Assembly: GCF_003201775.1 (NCBI RefSeq)
Contig: NZ_QJJZ01000011.1
Location: 1 to 64,000 of the forward strand
Source of the DNA: Arenibacter sp. ARW7G5Y1
GTDB lineage: Bacteria > Bacteroidota > Bacteroidia > Flavobacteriales > Flavobacteriaceae
Length of the DNA: 64,000 bases
Reading direction: 5' to 3'
The notes under the pieces are model-generated. The model worked only from the letters and a program-made list of their open reading frames with translations, was not told the DNA's origin and did no database searches. A program made the translations under genes and the position numbers. Every line of letters starts with the position of its first letter. The stretch's first letter is position 1. Of this stretch, positions 1 through 8,636 are shown piece after piece.

Positions 1-88
1 ATTGCGTCTGATTATTGGTCTTCCAAACGACATTGCTTTTCATACCATTAAGATAAGAAAATCAATACTTTTTTTAAAATCATAAACA

Positions 89-124
89 AAAAAAAAGAGA
101 CTGCCTTTTTAGACAGCCTCTTTT
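89..124 (-). terminator. Rho-independent terminator of the coiled-coil membrane protein gene
   Basis: Read on the minus strand, a 9-bp stem (GAGGCTGTC with GGCAGTCTC, two G-T pairs) closes a 6-base loop and is followed by eight T residues. It lies about 25 bases past the stop of the gene at 147-1034. On the plus strand the hairpin has only four T residues, so it may also weakly terminate a gene entering from the left edge. Confidence 0.85.
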
Positions 125-146
125 AAGTTAAATGGATAGTGTTCCT

Positions 147-1034
147 TTATTTTAATTGAAACTTGGAAGTTCCCAATAATTTTAGACTATTATCATAAAC
201 ATTTACCATGTAGTTCCCTTTCTGGAAATCACTTGCTGGCTTGTTAATGAAATCACATACGTCCAAAGAGCGGTTCTCATAATAGAATTCCGTGCCTTTG
301 CTGTAAGTAACGCTAGCTCCTGAGTCATTTGTTTTAGAGAAGCTTTCTCCCAAGACATTGCCTTGTGGATCCAAGACCTCAATAAAGAATTGTCTGTCCC
401 CAGCCTGGGCAATTACGTTATCGGCTACAGTGAAACAAACTTTTAATTTATCGGTGGCCTTAGCTCTAGAAGTAGATACCAATTTACCACTGGACCTCTC
501 TTTAACTGCGTCCACAGAGAATTTGGATAGATTTAAGGCAGACCCTTTTGAAACTACATCGGCCAATTGGGTATTTTGTACTACCAAGGAATCGTTGAAA
601 ACTGTTTGTTTCTCCAATTCTACATAGGTACTGTCCCTTTGCATGGCCAAGAAAGTATTGGACCTGGTCAAAGAATCAACTTTTCTGATCAATTGTTCCC
701 TTTCTTTGGTCAAAATACCAACTTGTTTTCTGTAACGGTAAAGACTAGCAATATCCGCTTTCATAGTCTTAACGGAATCAATGTATTTTGCAATATTGTC
801 CCTGGCAGAAACCAATTCTTCATTGGTTGCATTGCTTTCCAAGATAGCTTTGTCATACTCGGATTTTAAACTGGTCAAATCTTCAACAACCAATTCTTTT
901 TCTTTTGTAAGTAATGCAGTATTCTTTTGTTTATCCTGATATAAACTTACAGTGTAAATGATTACCCCAAGTAAAATTACACCTAATAAACCTGCAATAA
1001 CCTTCAATCCATTATTACTTTTTGTTTCAGTCAT
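147..1034 (-). CDS. Membrane-anchored coiled-coil protein of unknown function
   Basis: A 295-residue protein. A short polar N-terminus leads into one hydrophobic segment at about residues 10-29 (LKVIAGLLGVILLGVIIYTV), so an inner-membrane anchor is likely. Residues 35-165 are rich in Lys, Glu, Leu and Gln with heptad-like spacing, which predicts a long coiled coil. The last 110 residues look like a compact beta-rich domain containing 'GTEFYYENRSLDVC'. I do not recognise a catalytic motif. Related flavobacterial proteins are often named chromosome-segregation or ParA-like, but no Walker motif is present and that name is not supported. It is a single gene followed by its own terminator and separated by about 170 bp from the GNAT gene on the other strand. 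Confidence 0.85.
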   Translation of the reverse strand: MTETKSNNGLKVIAGLLGVILLGVIIYTVSLYQDKQKNTALLTKEKELVVEDLTSLKSEYDKAILESNATNEELVSARDNIAKYIDSVKTMKADIASLYRYRKQVGILTKEREQLIRKVDSLTRSNTFLAMQRDSTYVELEKQTVFNDSLVVQNTQLADVVSKGSALNLSKFSVDAVKERSSGKLVSTSRAKATDKLKVCFTVADNVIAQAGDRQFFIEVLDPQGNVLGESFSKTNDSGASVTYSKGTEFYYENRSLDVCDFINKPASDFQKGNYMVNVYDNSLKLLGTSKFQLK

Positions 1035-1206
1035 AATTGTAATTATTAATTATTTAATTCTTTTTTACCTTAAAATTTATTTGTTTGTAACACTCTATAT
1101 ACGATCTGGTTTGGATTTTAGATTTTTTTAGTTAAAATAAATAAATTTTCTCGATAAGAATACTAAATGATTAACTTAACTTTAGGAAAATAGTGATTGT
1201 ACCAAG

Positions 1207-1671
1207 ATGTCCCTAAGTATTATACCTTTTAAAGCGTGCTTTGCTACAAGGTTTAAGGACCTGAATGTAGCGTGGTTGGAAAAATATTTTTATGTGGAGC
1301 CAAAGGACAAAGTTCTTTTGGAAAACTGTGAAGCCAACATAATAGATAAGGGCGGATTTATATTTTTTGCCCAATACAATGATGAAATAGTAGGTTGCTT
1401 TGCATTAATAAAATTGAGGGACGGGGTTTTTGAATTGGGTAAAATGGCCGTAGACCCAGAATACCAAGGTTTAAAAATAGGCCAGGCTCTTTTGGCCTTC
1501 GCTATTGAATTTTCCAAACAAAATATGTGGAATAAAATAATTTTATATTCCAGTACCAAATTGGAAAACGCCCTATATATTTATAGGAAGTACGGTTTCA
1601 AAGAAATTGAAATGGAAGAAAATCTCCCCTATGCCAGGGGTGATATTAAAATGGAATTAATAATAATTTAA
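1207..1671 (+). CDS. GNAT family N-acetyltransferase
   Basis: A 154-residue protein, the usual size of a single GNAT domain, expected to transfer an acetyl group from acetyl-CoA to an amine. The acetyl-CoA loop is seen in 'AVDPEYQGLKIGQALL' (about residues 82-97), matching the family's Q/R-x-x-G-x-G/A signature, followed by a helix and 'ALYIYRKYGF', the typical last strand-helix pair. The substrate cannot be told. A weak -7 element (TAACTTTA, 1177-1184) lies upstream. The lipoprotein hydrolase gene starts 12 bases after the stop, so the two are probably co-transcribed. Confidence 0.9.
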   Translation: MSLSIIPFKACFATRFKDLNVAWLEKYFYVEPKDKVLLENCEANIIDKGGFIFFAQYNDEIVGCFALIKLRDGVFELGKMAVDPEYQGLKIGQALLAFAIEFSKQNMWNKIILYSSTKLENALYIYRKYGFKEIEMEENLPYARGDIKMELIII

Positions 1672-1683
1672 ATCACTATAACT

Positions 1684-2484
1684 ATGCACTGTTCAAAATA
1701 CTTTTTAGCAACAGTTTTGTTTGTTGGTCTATTGACTATAGGATGTAAGGAAAAATCCACTTCCAATCAGGAAAAAGCGGAGGCAGTAAACCTAAAAACA
1801 GAGCAAAGTACTTCCAACATTGACATTGTGCCAATAGAACATGCCACGGCAGTTTTGGATTGGGATGGAACCATTATATATATAGATCCAGTTGGAGGCA
1901 AGGAGGCCTTCGCCAATGTTCGGGAACCCGACCTTATATTGATTACAGATATCCATGGCGATCACTTTAGCATGGAAACATTAAAGGCCCTGCATACCCA
2001 AAAGGCTAAAATAATTGTTCCCCAGGCGGTGGCCGACAAAATTCCGGCAGAATTTACACCACAACTGGATATTTTAAATAATGGGGAAACTAAAGAACGT
2101 TATGGTATTAACATTGAAGCAATTCCCATGTATAATCTTAGGGAGGAAGCCAAAGACTTTCATGTTAAGGGAAGAGGCAATGGGTATGTGCTAAGTAAAA
2201 ATAGTGAACGGATCTATTTCTCAGGCGATACCGAGGATATTCCCGAAATGCGTGCTCTTCAAAATATAGATAAGGCCTTTGTCTGCATGAACCTACCCTA
2301 TACCATGACTGTGGAAAGTGCTGCGGATGCCGTGTTGGAATTTAAACCTAAGCAGGTCTATCCCTATCATTATAGAGGAAAGCCCGATGTTGGGGATGTG
2401 GCCAAATTTAAAGCCTTGGTAAATGATAAGAATCCCAATATTGAGGTAGTACAATTGGATTGGTATCCCAAGGAAGATTATTAA
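1684..2484 (+). CDS. Lipoprotein with metallo-beta-lactamase fold (UlaG-like hydrolase)
   Basis: A 266-residue protein with a lipoprotein signal peptide (LTIGC, lipidated Cys21), so it is expected to be membrane-attached outside the cytoplasm. The metallo-beta-lactamase fold is seen in 'ITDIHGDHFS', a variant of the H-x-H-x-D-H zinc motif with Asp in the first position, and in the later 'YFSGDTED' metal-ligand loop and the C-terminal 'PYHY' histidine. Secreted MBL hydrolases of this type act on unknown phosphoester or lactone substrates. It is convergent with ettA; a long perfect hairpin separates the two genes. Confidence 0.88.
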   Translation: MHCSKYFLATVLFVGLLTIGCKEKSTSNQEKAEAVNLKTEQSTSNIDIVPIEHATAVLDWDGTIIYIDPVGGKEAFANVREPDLILITDIHGDHFSMETLKALHTQKAKIIVPQAVADKIPAEFTPQLDILNNGETKERYGINIEAIPMYNLREEAKDFHVKGRGNGYVLSKNSERIYFSGDTEDIPEMRALQNIDKAFVCMNLPYTMTVESAADAVLEFKPKQVYPYHYRGKPDVGDVAKFKALVNDKNPNIEVVQLDWYPKEDY

Positions 2485-2519
2485 GGGTCTTACAATACTA
2501 GGTGTCTATATTTGTTAAA

Positions 2520-2565
2520 AATAATACGCTGTTGTCACAATTTCTTGTGACAACAGCGTATTATT
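2520..2565. terminator. Perfect 21-bp inverted repeat between convergent genes, probable bidirectional terminator
   Basis: Arms at 2520-2540 and 2545-2565 are perfectly complementary over 21 bases with the 4-base loop TTTC. The core is GCTGTTGTCACAA and its complement. It sits in the 97-bp gap between the stops of the MBL lipoprotein (plus) and ettA (minus). On the minus strand the stem ends in ATTATT and then TTTAAC, giving a modest T tract; on the plus strand the T tract is poor. It is longer than an ordinary terminator stem. Confidence 0.7.
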
Positions 2566-2581
2566 AAATAGGTCAGTTGGA

Positions 2582-4273
2582 TTAGCGTACCAACTTTTTA
2601 TATTTCAGTCGCTTAGGTATTAAATCTCCTCCAAGACGTTTCTTCTTATTTTCTTCGTATTCAGAGAACGATCCTTCAAAGAAATACACTTGGGAATCAC
2701 CTTCAAACGATAGGATATGGGTACAAATCCTATCCAAGAACCACCTGTCGTGGGAAATGACCACGGCACAACCGGCAAAATTTTCCAAACCTTCCTCCAA
2801 GGCTCTTAGGGTGTTCACATCCAAATCGTTGGTAGGCTCATCCAAGAGAAGTACGTTGCCCTCTTCTTTAAGGGTCATGGCCAAATGTAGTCGGTTACGC
2901 TCCCCACCGGAAAGCATTTCCACCTTTTTGTTCTGCTCACTTCCAGAAAAATTGAATCGACTTAAATAGGCCCTGGAATTTACCTGTCTGCCTCCCATCA
3001 TGATCAATTCCTGCTCATCACTAAAATTTTGCCAAATGGTCTTATTGGGATCTATATTGGAATGACTCTGGTCCACGTAGGCAATTTTTGCCGTTTCCCC
3101 CACTACAAACTCCCCTTTGTCAGGTTGTTCTTCCCCCATTATCATGCGGAAAATAGTGGTTTTACCAGCCCCGTTGGGACCAATAATACCTACAATGCCC
3201 GCCTGTGGTAATTTAAAATTAAGGTCCTCATAAAGCAATTTATCCCCGTAGGCCTTACTTACACCCTTGGCTTCTATTACATTGGTCCCCAAGCGAGGTC
3301 CGTTCGGGATATAGATCTCCAGTTTTTCATCCAATTGTTTTTGGTCCTGGCTCATCAATTTGTCATAGTTCTGTAAACGCGCCTTTTGTTTAGTCTGTCT
3401 ACCTTTGGCCCCTTGTCTTACCCAATCCAACTCCCTTTCCAGTATTTTCTGTCTTTTGGAAGCTGTTTTACTTTCTTGGGCCATGCGCTTGGATTTTTGG
3501 TCCAGCCAGCTAGAGTAGTTTCCTTTCCATGGAATACCTTCCCCCCTATCCAATTCCAAGATCCATCCGGCTACATTATCCAAGAAATACCTATCGTGGG
3601 TAACTGCAATAACGGTTCCTTTGTACTCTGCCAAATGGTGCTCCAACCAATGAACAGATTCCGCATCCAAATGGTTTGTAGGCTCATCCAGCAATAGAAT
3701 TTCCGGTTCTTGCAACAACAATCGGCACAGCGCTACACGTCTTCTTTCACCTCCTGAAAGTATACCAATCTTCTTGTCGGAATCCGGGGTGCGCAAGGCG
3801 TCCATGGCCACTTCCAATTTGTTGTCCAGTTCCCATGCATTGGTGGCATCTATCCTATCCTGTAGTTCCGCCTGCTTATCCATGAGTTTTTGCATTTTAT
3901 CTGCATCCTCATAAACTTCGGGAAGACCAAACATATCATTGATCTTATTGTATTCATCCAGGATGGCCACAGTCTCAGCCACGCCTTCCTTGACCACCTC
4001 CAAAACGGTCTTGTTCTCGTCCAATTGTGGTTCCTGTTCCAAATAACCTACCTTATAACCAGGGGAAAAAACTACATCTCCCTGGAAGTTCTTGTCCACT
4101 CCTGCAATTATTTTGAGTAGGGTAGATTTACCGGAACCATTAAGACCCAAAATCCCGATCTTGGCTCCGTAAAAGAAACTTAAATAAATATTCTTTAATA
4201 CTGGGGTATTGGCTGTTTTGTACGTTTTAGTAACCCCAGACATGGAGAAAATGACTTTCTTATCGTCCGACAT
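2582..4273 (-). CDS. ettA: Energy-dependent translational throttle protein EttA (ABC-F ATPase)
   Basis: A 563-residue protein with two ABC ATPase domains and no membrane segment, typical of ABC-F proteins and close to the 555 residues of E. coli EttA. Domain 1 has Walker A GLNGSGKST (about 43-51), signature LSGGERRR and Walker B ILLLDEPTNHLD. Domain 2 has GPNGAGKTT, LSGGERNR and VLLLDEPTNDLD. The linker between them is long and charged. EttA binds the ribosomal E site and gates the first peptide bond according to the ADP/ATP ratio. The family assignment is firm; EttA rather than Uup is favoured by the full-length similarity and the short C-terminus without a coiled coil. Confidence 0.93.
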   Translation of the reverse strand: MSDDKKVIFSMSGVTKTYKTANTPVLKNIYLSFFYGAKIGILGLNGSGKSTLLKIIAGVDKNFQGDVVFSPGYKVGYLEQEPQLDENKTVLEVVKEGVAETVAILDEYNKINDMFGLPEVYEDADKMQKLMDKQAELQDRIDATNAWELDNKLEVAMDALRTPDSDKKIGILSGGERRRVALCRLLLQEPEILLLDEPTNHLDAESVHWLEHHLAEYKGTVIAVTHDRYFLDNVAGWILELDRGEGIPWKGNYSSWLDQKSKRMAQESKTASKRQKILERELDWVRQGAKGRQTKQKARLQNYDKLMSQDQKQLDEKLEIYIPNGPRLGTNVIEAKGVSKAYGDKLLYEDLNFKLPQAGIVGIIGPNGAGKTTIFRMIMGEEQPDKGEFVVGETAKIAYVDQSHSNIDPNKTIWQNFSDEQELIMMGGRQVNSRAYLSRFNFSGSEQNKKVEMLSGGERNRLHLAMTLKEEGNVLLLDEPTNDLDVNTLRALEEGLENFAGCAVVISHDRWFLDRICTHILSFEGDSQVYFFEGSFSEYEENKKKRLGGDLIPKRLKYKKLVR

Positions 4274-4408
4274 ATTATAAATGTATTATTAAGTATGACT
4301 AATTGAATTATAATTGGCACCGGTAACTTGCAATCTTTGGATAGCACTTTTTCCACACGAAGCTAAGATAGCCCCCAAATCTTGAAATACTAAATCCGCG
4401 GTGACCGC

Positions 4409-4591
4409 CTATACCCTACCCTTTAGTGCATTAAATACCCATGCAATTGCGAAGAAACCTATTCCAACCGAGGCAAATCCCCATCCGGCAACATCATCGT
4501 ATCTAAAAGCACCCAACGCAATAAGCGAAAGACCTACAATAATCATTATAAAGGTTGCCCAAGCAAGCACTGTATTCTTATTCATTCCCAT
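4409..4591 (-). CDS. Small two-helix membrane protein (CAL67264 family)
   Basis: A 60-residue protein with two hydrophobic helices (about residues 8-27 and 36-54) separated by a short polar turn 'RYDDVAG', so both ends probably face the same side of the inner membrane. It resembles the flavobacterial small protein family that annotation pipelines call CAL67264. The function is unknown. It lies alone between ettA and the Gfo/Idh oxidoreductase, all on the minus strand. The ORF on the opposite strand at the same place lacks membrane character and is a shadow. Confidence 0.8.
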   Translation of the reverse strand: MGMNKNTVLAWATFIMIIVGLSLIALGAFRYDDVAGWGFASVGIGFFAIAWVFNALKGRV

Positions 4592-4663
4592 TTTTTAACT
4601 GGTTTGGTTTGTAGTGCCTCAAATATCGTAAATTTTACAAGAATTTATCAACTTATAAAAACT

Positions 4664-5647
4664 TTATTCCTCAAACGGAAATGCAATTCCATTTTGTTTT
4701 CTCACTGTATCCATTAAGGTTATCAAATCCAGACTGTTACTATGGCTCCACTGACTACTTTCCAGCTTGCCCTGTTCAAGACAGTCATGTACCTCCTTTA
4801 TTTCGTAATAATATCCCCTACCGGTAGTCGGGATGCTAAAATCCTCCTTTTCTCCATTTCTTTCAACCGTATATCCCTGTGCTTCGTGCCATCTTGTTGG
4901 AATATATATGGTACCCCTCTCTCCCGATATTTCCGCTTTCATTTCGGAGTGGCTTGTGAACCCTGAATATAAAATGGCCTGTGCCTTGGGGTACTTAAAG
5001 ATCATGGAAGTCTGTATCTCGGTACCATTGTCATGAAAGTTGGAGGATGACAATATTTGGTCCGGTTTACCAAGAAGCAAATAGGCAAGGAAAATGGGGT
5101 AAATGCCGATATCCAGTAAGGATCCGCCTGCTAGTTCAGGATTTAATACCCTTCCCTTGAGGTCCCTATCCAAGGCATAAAAGGCAAAATCCGCATGTAT
5201 ATAGGCCAATGGACCTATTTCACCATTGTCTATCAATTGTTTAGCCTTCTTAATGGAAGGGTTAAATCTACTCCATAGGGCTTCCATTAAAAATACCTTG
5301 TTTTGTTTGGCTGCCGCTAGCATTTTTTCGACTTCTGCCCTATTGATGCCCATTGGCTTTTCACATAGAACATGTTTACCATGTTCCATAGCCATAATTG
5401 ATAATTCGCAATGTGAAGTGTGGGGTGTGGCAATATAAACCACATCAACTTCCTTGCATTCCAAAAGCTCCTTGTAGCTCCCGTACGCATTCGGAATTTT
5501 ATATTCCTCGGCAAACCCCTTGGCCTTGTCCAAATTTCTAGAAGCTGCAGCATAAATTTGAGCGTCGTTCACTAGGGCAAGGTCCTTAACAAAATTTCGG
5601 GCAATGTTGCCCAATCCAATAATTCCCCATTTTACTTTTTTAGCCAT
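4664..5647 (-). CDS. Gfo/Idh/MocA family NAD(P)-dependent oxidoreductase
   Basis: A 327-residue cytoplasmic enzyme. The N-terminal Rossmann fold shows GIIGLGNIARNF (about residues 8-19), and the family's conserved E-K-P lysine motif appears as 'HVLCEKPMG' near residue 95. The C-terminal half is the alpha/beta substrate domain. Members oxidise or reduce sugars, inositols or trans-dihydrodiols with NAD(P). The substrate is not predictable because no sugar pathway genes lie next to it. It is divergent from the acyl-CoA carboxylase gene; a -7-like element (TAACTTTA on the minus strand, 5665-5672) lies 17 bases before the ATG. Confidence 0.92.
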   Translation of the reverse strand: MAKKVKWGIIGLGNIARNFVKDLALVNDAQIYAAASRNLDKAKGFAEEYKIPNAYGSYKELLECKEVDVVYIATPHTSHCELSIMAMEHGKHVLCEKPMGINRAEVEKMLAAAKQNKVFLMEALWSRFNPSIKKAKQLIDNGEIGPLAYIHADFAFYALDRDLKGRVLNPELAGGSLLDIGIYPIFLAYLLLGKPDQILSSSNFHDNGTEIQTSMIFKYPKAQAILYSGFTSHSEMKAEISGERGTIYIPTRWHEAQGYTVERNGEKEDFSIPTTGRGYYYEIKEVHDCLEQGKLESSQWSHSNSLDLITLMDTVRKQNGIAFPFEE

Positions 5648-5720
5648 TTAGAATATTATTTAGTTAAAGTTAATAAATATAACTCCTTATCTTTATTGCG
5701 CAAAAGAAAGGCGTTTGAAC

Positions 5721-7349
5721 ATGGATATCAACTTCAATAAAAACGAAGATCACAATAAATTGCTACTATCTGCCTTAAAGAACAAACTGGCCAAGGTGAA
5801 ACTTGGAGGGGGCAAAAGTAAATTGGAAAAACAGCATTCCCAAGGTAAGTTAAGTGCCCGTGAACGCATTGACTACCTATTGGATAAGGATAAGGATGTT
5901 ATTGAAATTGGAGCCTTTGTAGGCGATGGTATGTACGAGGCACATGGTGGGTGTCCGTCAGGAGGTGTTGTAGTAAAAATAGGCTATGTACAGGGCAAGC
6001 AATGCATTGTGGTGGCCAATGACGCTACGGTAAAGGCAGGTGCGTGGTTTCCTATCACTGCAAAAAAGAACTTAAGGGCCCAGGAAATTTCCATTGAAAA
6101 TCGCTTGCCCATAATTTACCTGGTAGATAGCGCCGGGGTATACCTTCCCATGCAGGACGAAATATTTCCGGACAAGGAACATTTTGGTAGAATTTTTAGG
6201 AACAATGCTGTAATGAGCAGTATGGGAATTACCCAAATTTCTGCAGTTATGGGTAGTTGTGTTGCAGGTGGGGCCTATCTTCCTATTATGAGCGATGAAG
6301 CTTTGATAGTGGACAAAACCGGTAGTATTTTTTTGGCAGGAAGCTATTTGGTAAAAGCCGCTATTGGAGAGGTCATAGACAATGAAACCTTGGGAGGGGC
6401 AACTACACATTGTGAAATTAGCGGAGTTACGGATTATAAGGCCAAGGACGACAAGGACGCTTTGGATACCATAAAGAACATAATGGGTAAGATTGGTGAT
6501 TACGATAAGGCAGGATACAATAGAATATCACCTATAAAACCCAAGGTAAAAGAAGATGATATTTATGGTTTAATTCCAAAATCGAGGGCCGAGCAATACG
6601 ATATGTTGGAAATTATAAATCGACTGGTAGATAATTCCGAATTTGAACAATACAAGGAAGGTTATGGAAAAACGATACTTACGGGTTATGCCCGCATAGA
6701 TGGATGGGCAGTGGGTATCGTTGCCAACCAGCGCAAGGTGGTAAAGACCAAAAATGGGGAAATGCAGTTTGGAGGGGTCATCTACTCCGATTCTGCCGAC
6801 AAGGCTACCCGTTTTATAGCCAATTGCAACCAAAAGAAAATTCCCTTGGTATTTTTACAGGATGTTACCGGATTTATGGTGGGTAGTAAAAGTGAGCATG
6901 GGGGAATTATAAAGGATGGGGCAAAAATGGTGAATGCCGTAAGTAATTCCGTGGTGCCTAAATTTACCATTATTATAGGCAATAGTTACGGAGCGGGAAA
7001 TTACGCCATGTGCGGAAAGGCGTACGATCCAAGATTGATTGTGGCTTGGCCCAGCGCCGAATTGGCGGTGATGAGTGGTAATTCGGCAGCCAAAGTGCTT
7101 CTTCAGATAGAAACCGCCTCCCTAAAAAAGAAGGGCGAGAAAATTACGGAGGCCCAAGAAAACGAACTTTTTAATAGAATAAAAGAGCGATATGACAATC
7201 AAATTTCGCCCTATTACGCAGCATCACGTTTATGGACGGACGCGGTGATAGACCCTTTGGATACTAGAAAATGGATATCCATGGGTATTGAGGCGGCAAA
7301 CCACGCGCCTATTGAAAAGCCTTTTAATATGGGGGTGGTGCAGGTTTAG
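5721..7349 (+). CDS. Acyl-CoA carboxylase beta subunit (methylcrotonyl-CoA or propionyl-CoA carboxyltransferase)
   Basis: A 542-residue carboxyltransferase subunit that moves the carboxyl group from carboxybiotin to an acyl-CoA. Two crotonase-fold halves are seen, with the oxyanion glycines in 'SCVAGGAYLP' and 'GNSYGAGNYAM'. Its length and sequence fit the MccB-like group of leucine breakdown better than the shorter PccB group, but this is an inference. The ORF extends 6 bases upstream to a TTG; I use the ATG at 5721, which follows 'GAAAGGCG'. No biotin-carrier or biotin carboxylase subunit is in the window, so the alpha subunit must be encoded elsewhere. A -7-like element TATCTTTA is at 5688-5695. 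Confidence 0.92.
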   Translation: MDINFNKNEDHNKLLLSALKNKLAKVKLGGGKSKLEKQHSQGKLSARERIDYLLDKDKDVIEIGAFVGDGMYEAHGGCPSGGVVVKIGYVQGKQCIVVANDATVKAGAWFPITAKKNLRAQEISIENRLPIIYLVDSAGVYLPMQDEIFPDKEHFGRIFRNNAVMSSMGITQISAVMGSCVAGGAYLPIMSDEALIVDKTGSIFLAGSYLVKAAIGEVIDNETLGGATTHCEISGVTDYKAKDDKDALDTIKNIMGKIGDYDKAGYNRISPIKPKVKEDDIYGLIPKSRAEQYDMLEIINRLVDNSEFEQYKEGYGKTILTGYARIDGWAVGIVANQRKVVKTKNGEMQFGGVIYSDSADKATRFIANCNQKKIPLVFLQDVTGFMVGSKSEHGGIIKDGAKMVNAVSNSVVPKFTIIIGNSYGAGNYAMCGKAYDPRLIVAWPSAELAVMSGNSAAKVLLQIETASLKKKGEKITEAQENELFNRIKERYDNQISPYYAASRLWTDAVIDPLDTRKWISMGIEAANHAPIEKPFNMGVVQV

Positions 7350-7361
7350 GATTTGATGATG

Positions 7362-7505
7362 TGGAAATGTACCAATGAGCAAATGTACTAATGTAACGAT
7401 GTGTTTATTTGGGGATTTGAAGATTTGGAAATGAAAAAATTTGGGAATGTACCAATGTAACAATGTACCAATTTGTTAATTTGAAGATTTTTGAATTTGA
7501 AAATG
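7362..7505. repeat. Degenerate tandem repeat tract of ATGTACCAATG / AATTTGAAGATTTG units
   Basis: The region holds repeated 10-11 base units: ATGTACCAATG (7368), ATGTACTAATG (7383), ATGTAACGATGTG, then AATGTACCAATGTAACAATG followed by TACCAAT (7446-7472), alternating with GATTTGAAGATTTGG and AATTTGAAGATTTTTG. It lies between the convergent genes for the carboxylase and MenE and codes for nothing convincing. Similar T/G/A-rich 'gtaccaatg' tracts are known between flavobacterial genes. Confidence 0.75.
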
Positions 7506-7559
7506 AAACTCTTGGTTGATTCGGGATTTGGAAATTCTTAAATCCACCCTTCAAATAAA

Positions 7560-8636
7560 CTATTCCAAATGGAGAAGCGCTATGGTTTTGGTTCTATTTA
7601 CCTTTCCGTTCCCTGTCTCCACAAATTGTGGCACGACAAATATTTCTTTGGGAATTTCAAATTTAGAAATTGATTTTAAGGATTTGATTTTTTGGGACAA
7701 TTGATTACCATCCATATTACCCTCTACCACCAATATCAATTTTTGACCCAAATCCGGATCAGGGATGCCTGCCACAAAAAAATTGGAACTGATCAATGTG
7801 GAAAATTTGGATTCCAGTTGCTCGGGAATCAATTTTACACCGCCCGAATTAATTACGTTGTCATACCTGCCCAACCATTGGAATTCGGTTGACGATATAA
7901 GGTTTACCAAATCATTGGTCACTATTATTTCGTCCGAAACCTTAGGTGCTTCAATCACAAGACAGCCCCTGTGGTCCGTGGATAGAGCAACGTCTGGAAG
8001 GGATTTGAAATTGAAGTCTTCTAAACCTTTCGCAAACTCCTTTATTGCAATATGGGTGATGGTCTCGGTCATTCCATAGGTTTCGAAAATCTTGGTGTTT
8101 ACGCAGCTCAACCTCAATTTAAGTTCTGTTGAAATGGGGGCTCCCCCAATAATTATAGTTCCAATTTGGTTTAAGGAGGATAGGGAACCCTGGACCTGCA
8201 TAGGTACCATGGCACAAAAATCGTAGGGCTTGGAATTCTGGCCCAACGGATGCGATGTAGGTTCAACAAAGTCTATCTCCCATCCGAGAACTATGGCCCG
8301 GACCAACATCATTTTGCCTGCAATAAAGTTGGTGGATAAACATTGAAGGGCTTTGGTCCCTACGCCCATTTTAAAGAACGATCCAGTGGCCAGCGCAGAG
8401 TTGACCATATGTTCCTTTTTCAGGGCAATTGTTTTGGGGGCACCAGTAGAGCCGGAAGTTTCAACTAGGATGGAATCGGCCTCATCCAGCCAGTCCATAA
8501 GAAATTTACCAATGGCCACTTCATACTCCTGACCTTCTTTTACAAGACTGTAGGCCAACTCTTTTAAAGCCTCTAAATCGTAGTGGATTCCGTTGAATTT
8601 GAATTTAGGATGGATATGTTTATAGCTTGGACTCAC
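7560..8636 (-). CDS. menE: o-Succinylbenzoate--CoA ligase MenE (AMP-binding)
   Basis: A 358-residue acyl-adenylate-forming enzyme, shorter than the 450-residue E. coli MenE as is usual in Bacteroidota. The P-loop is seen in 'VETSGSTGAPK' and the A5/A7 motifs in 'ETYGMTETITH' and 'WLGRYDNVINSGGVKL', with the C-terminal lysine in 'GNGKVNRTK'. It activates o-succinylbenzoate with ATP and CoA in menaquinone synthesis. The start is a GTG at 8636; no in-frame ATG follows before conserved sequence, and the GTG overlaps the end of the upstream CPBP gene by 17 bases, which suggests translational coupling. menC is two genes upstream in the same operon. Confidence 0.9.
   Translation of the reverse strand: MSPSYKHIHPKFKFNGIHYDLEALKELAYSLVKEGQEYEVAIGKFLMDWLDEADSILVETSGSTGAPKTIALKKEHMVNSALATGSFFKMGVGTKALQCLSTNFIAGKMMLVRAIVLGWEIDFVEPTSHPLGQNSKPYDFCAMVPMQVQGSLSSLNQIGTIIIGGAPISTELKLRLSCVNTKIFETYGMTETITHIAIKEFAKGLEDFNFKSLPDVALSTDHRGCLVIEAPKVSDEIIVTNDLVNLISSTEFQWLGRYDNVINSGGVKLIPEQLESKFSTLISSNFFVAGIPDPDLGQKLILVVEGNMDGNQLSQKIKSLKSISKFEIPKEIFVVPQFVETGNGKVNRTKTIALLHLE

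Noticed and set aside
1-88. Possible tail of a plus-strand ORF ending at 85 (27 codons from the left edge)
   Set aside because: No family sequence is recognised and only the last residues would be in view. The next item on the plus strand is a hairpin that serves the minus-strand gene.
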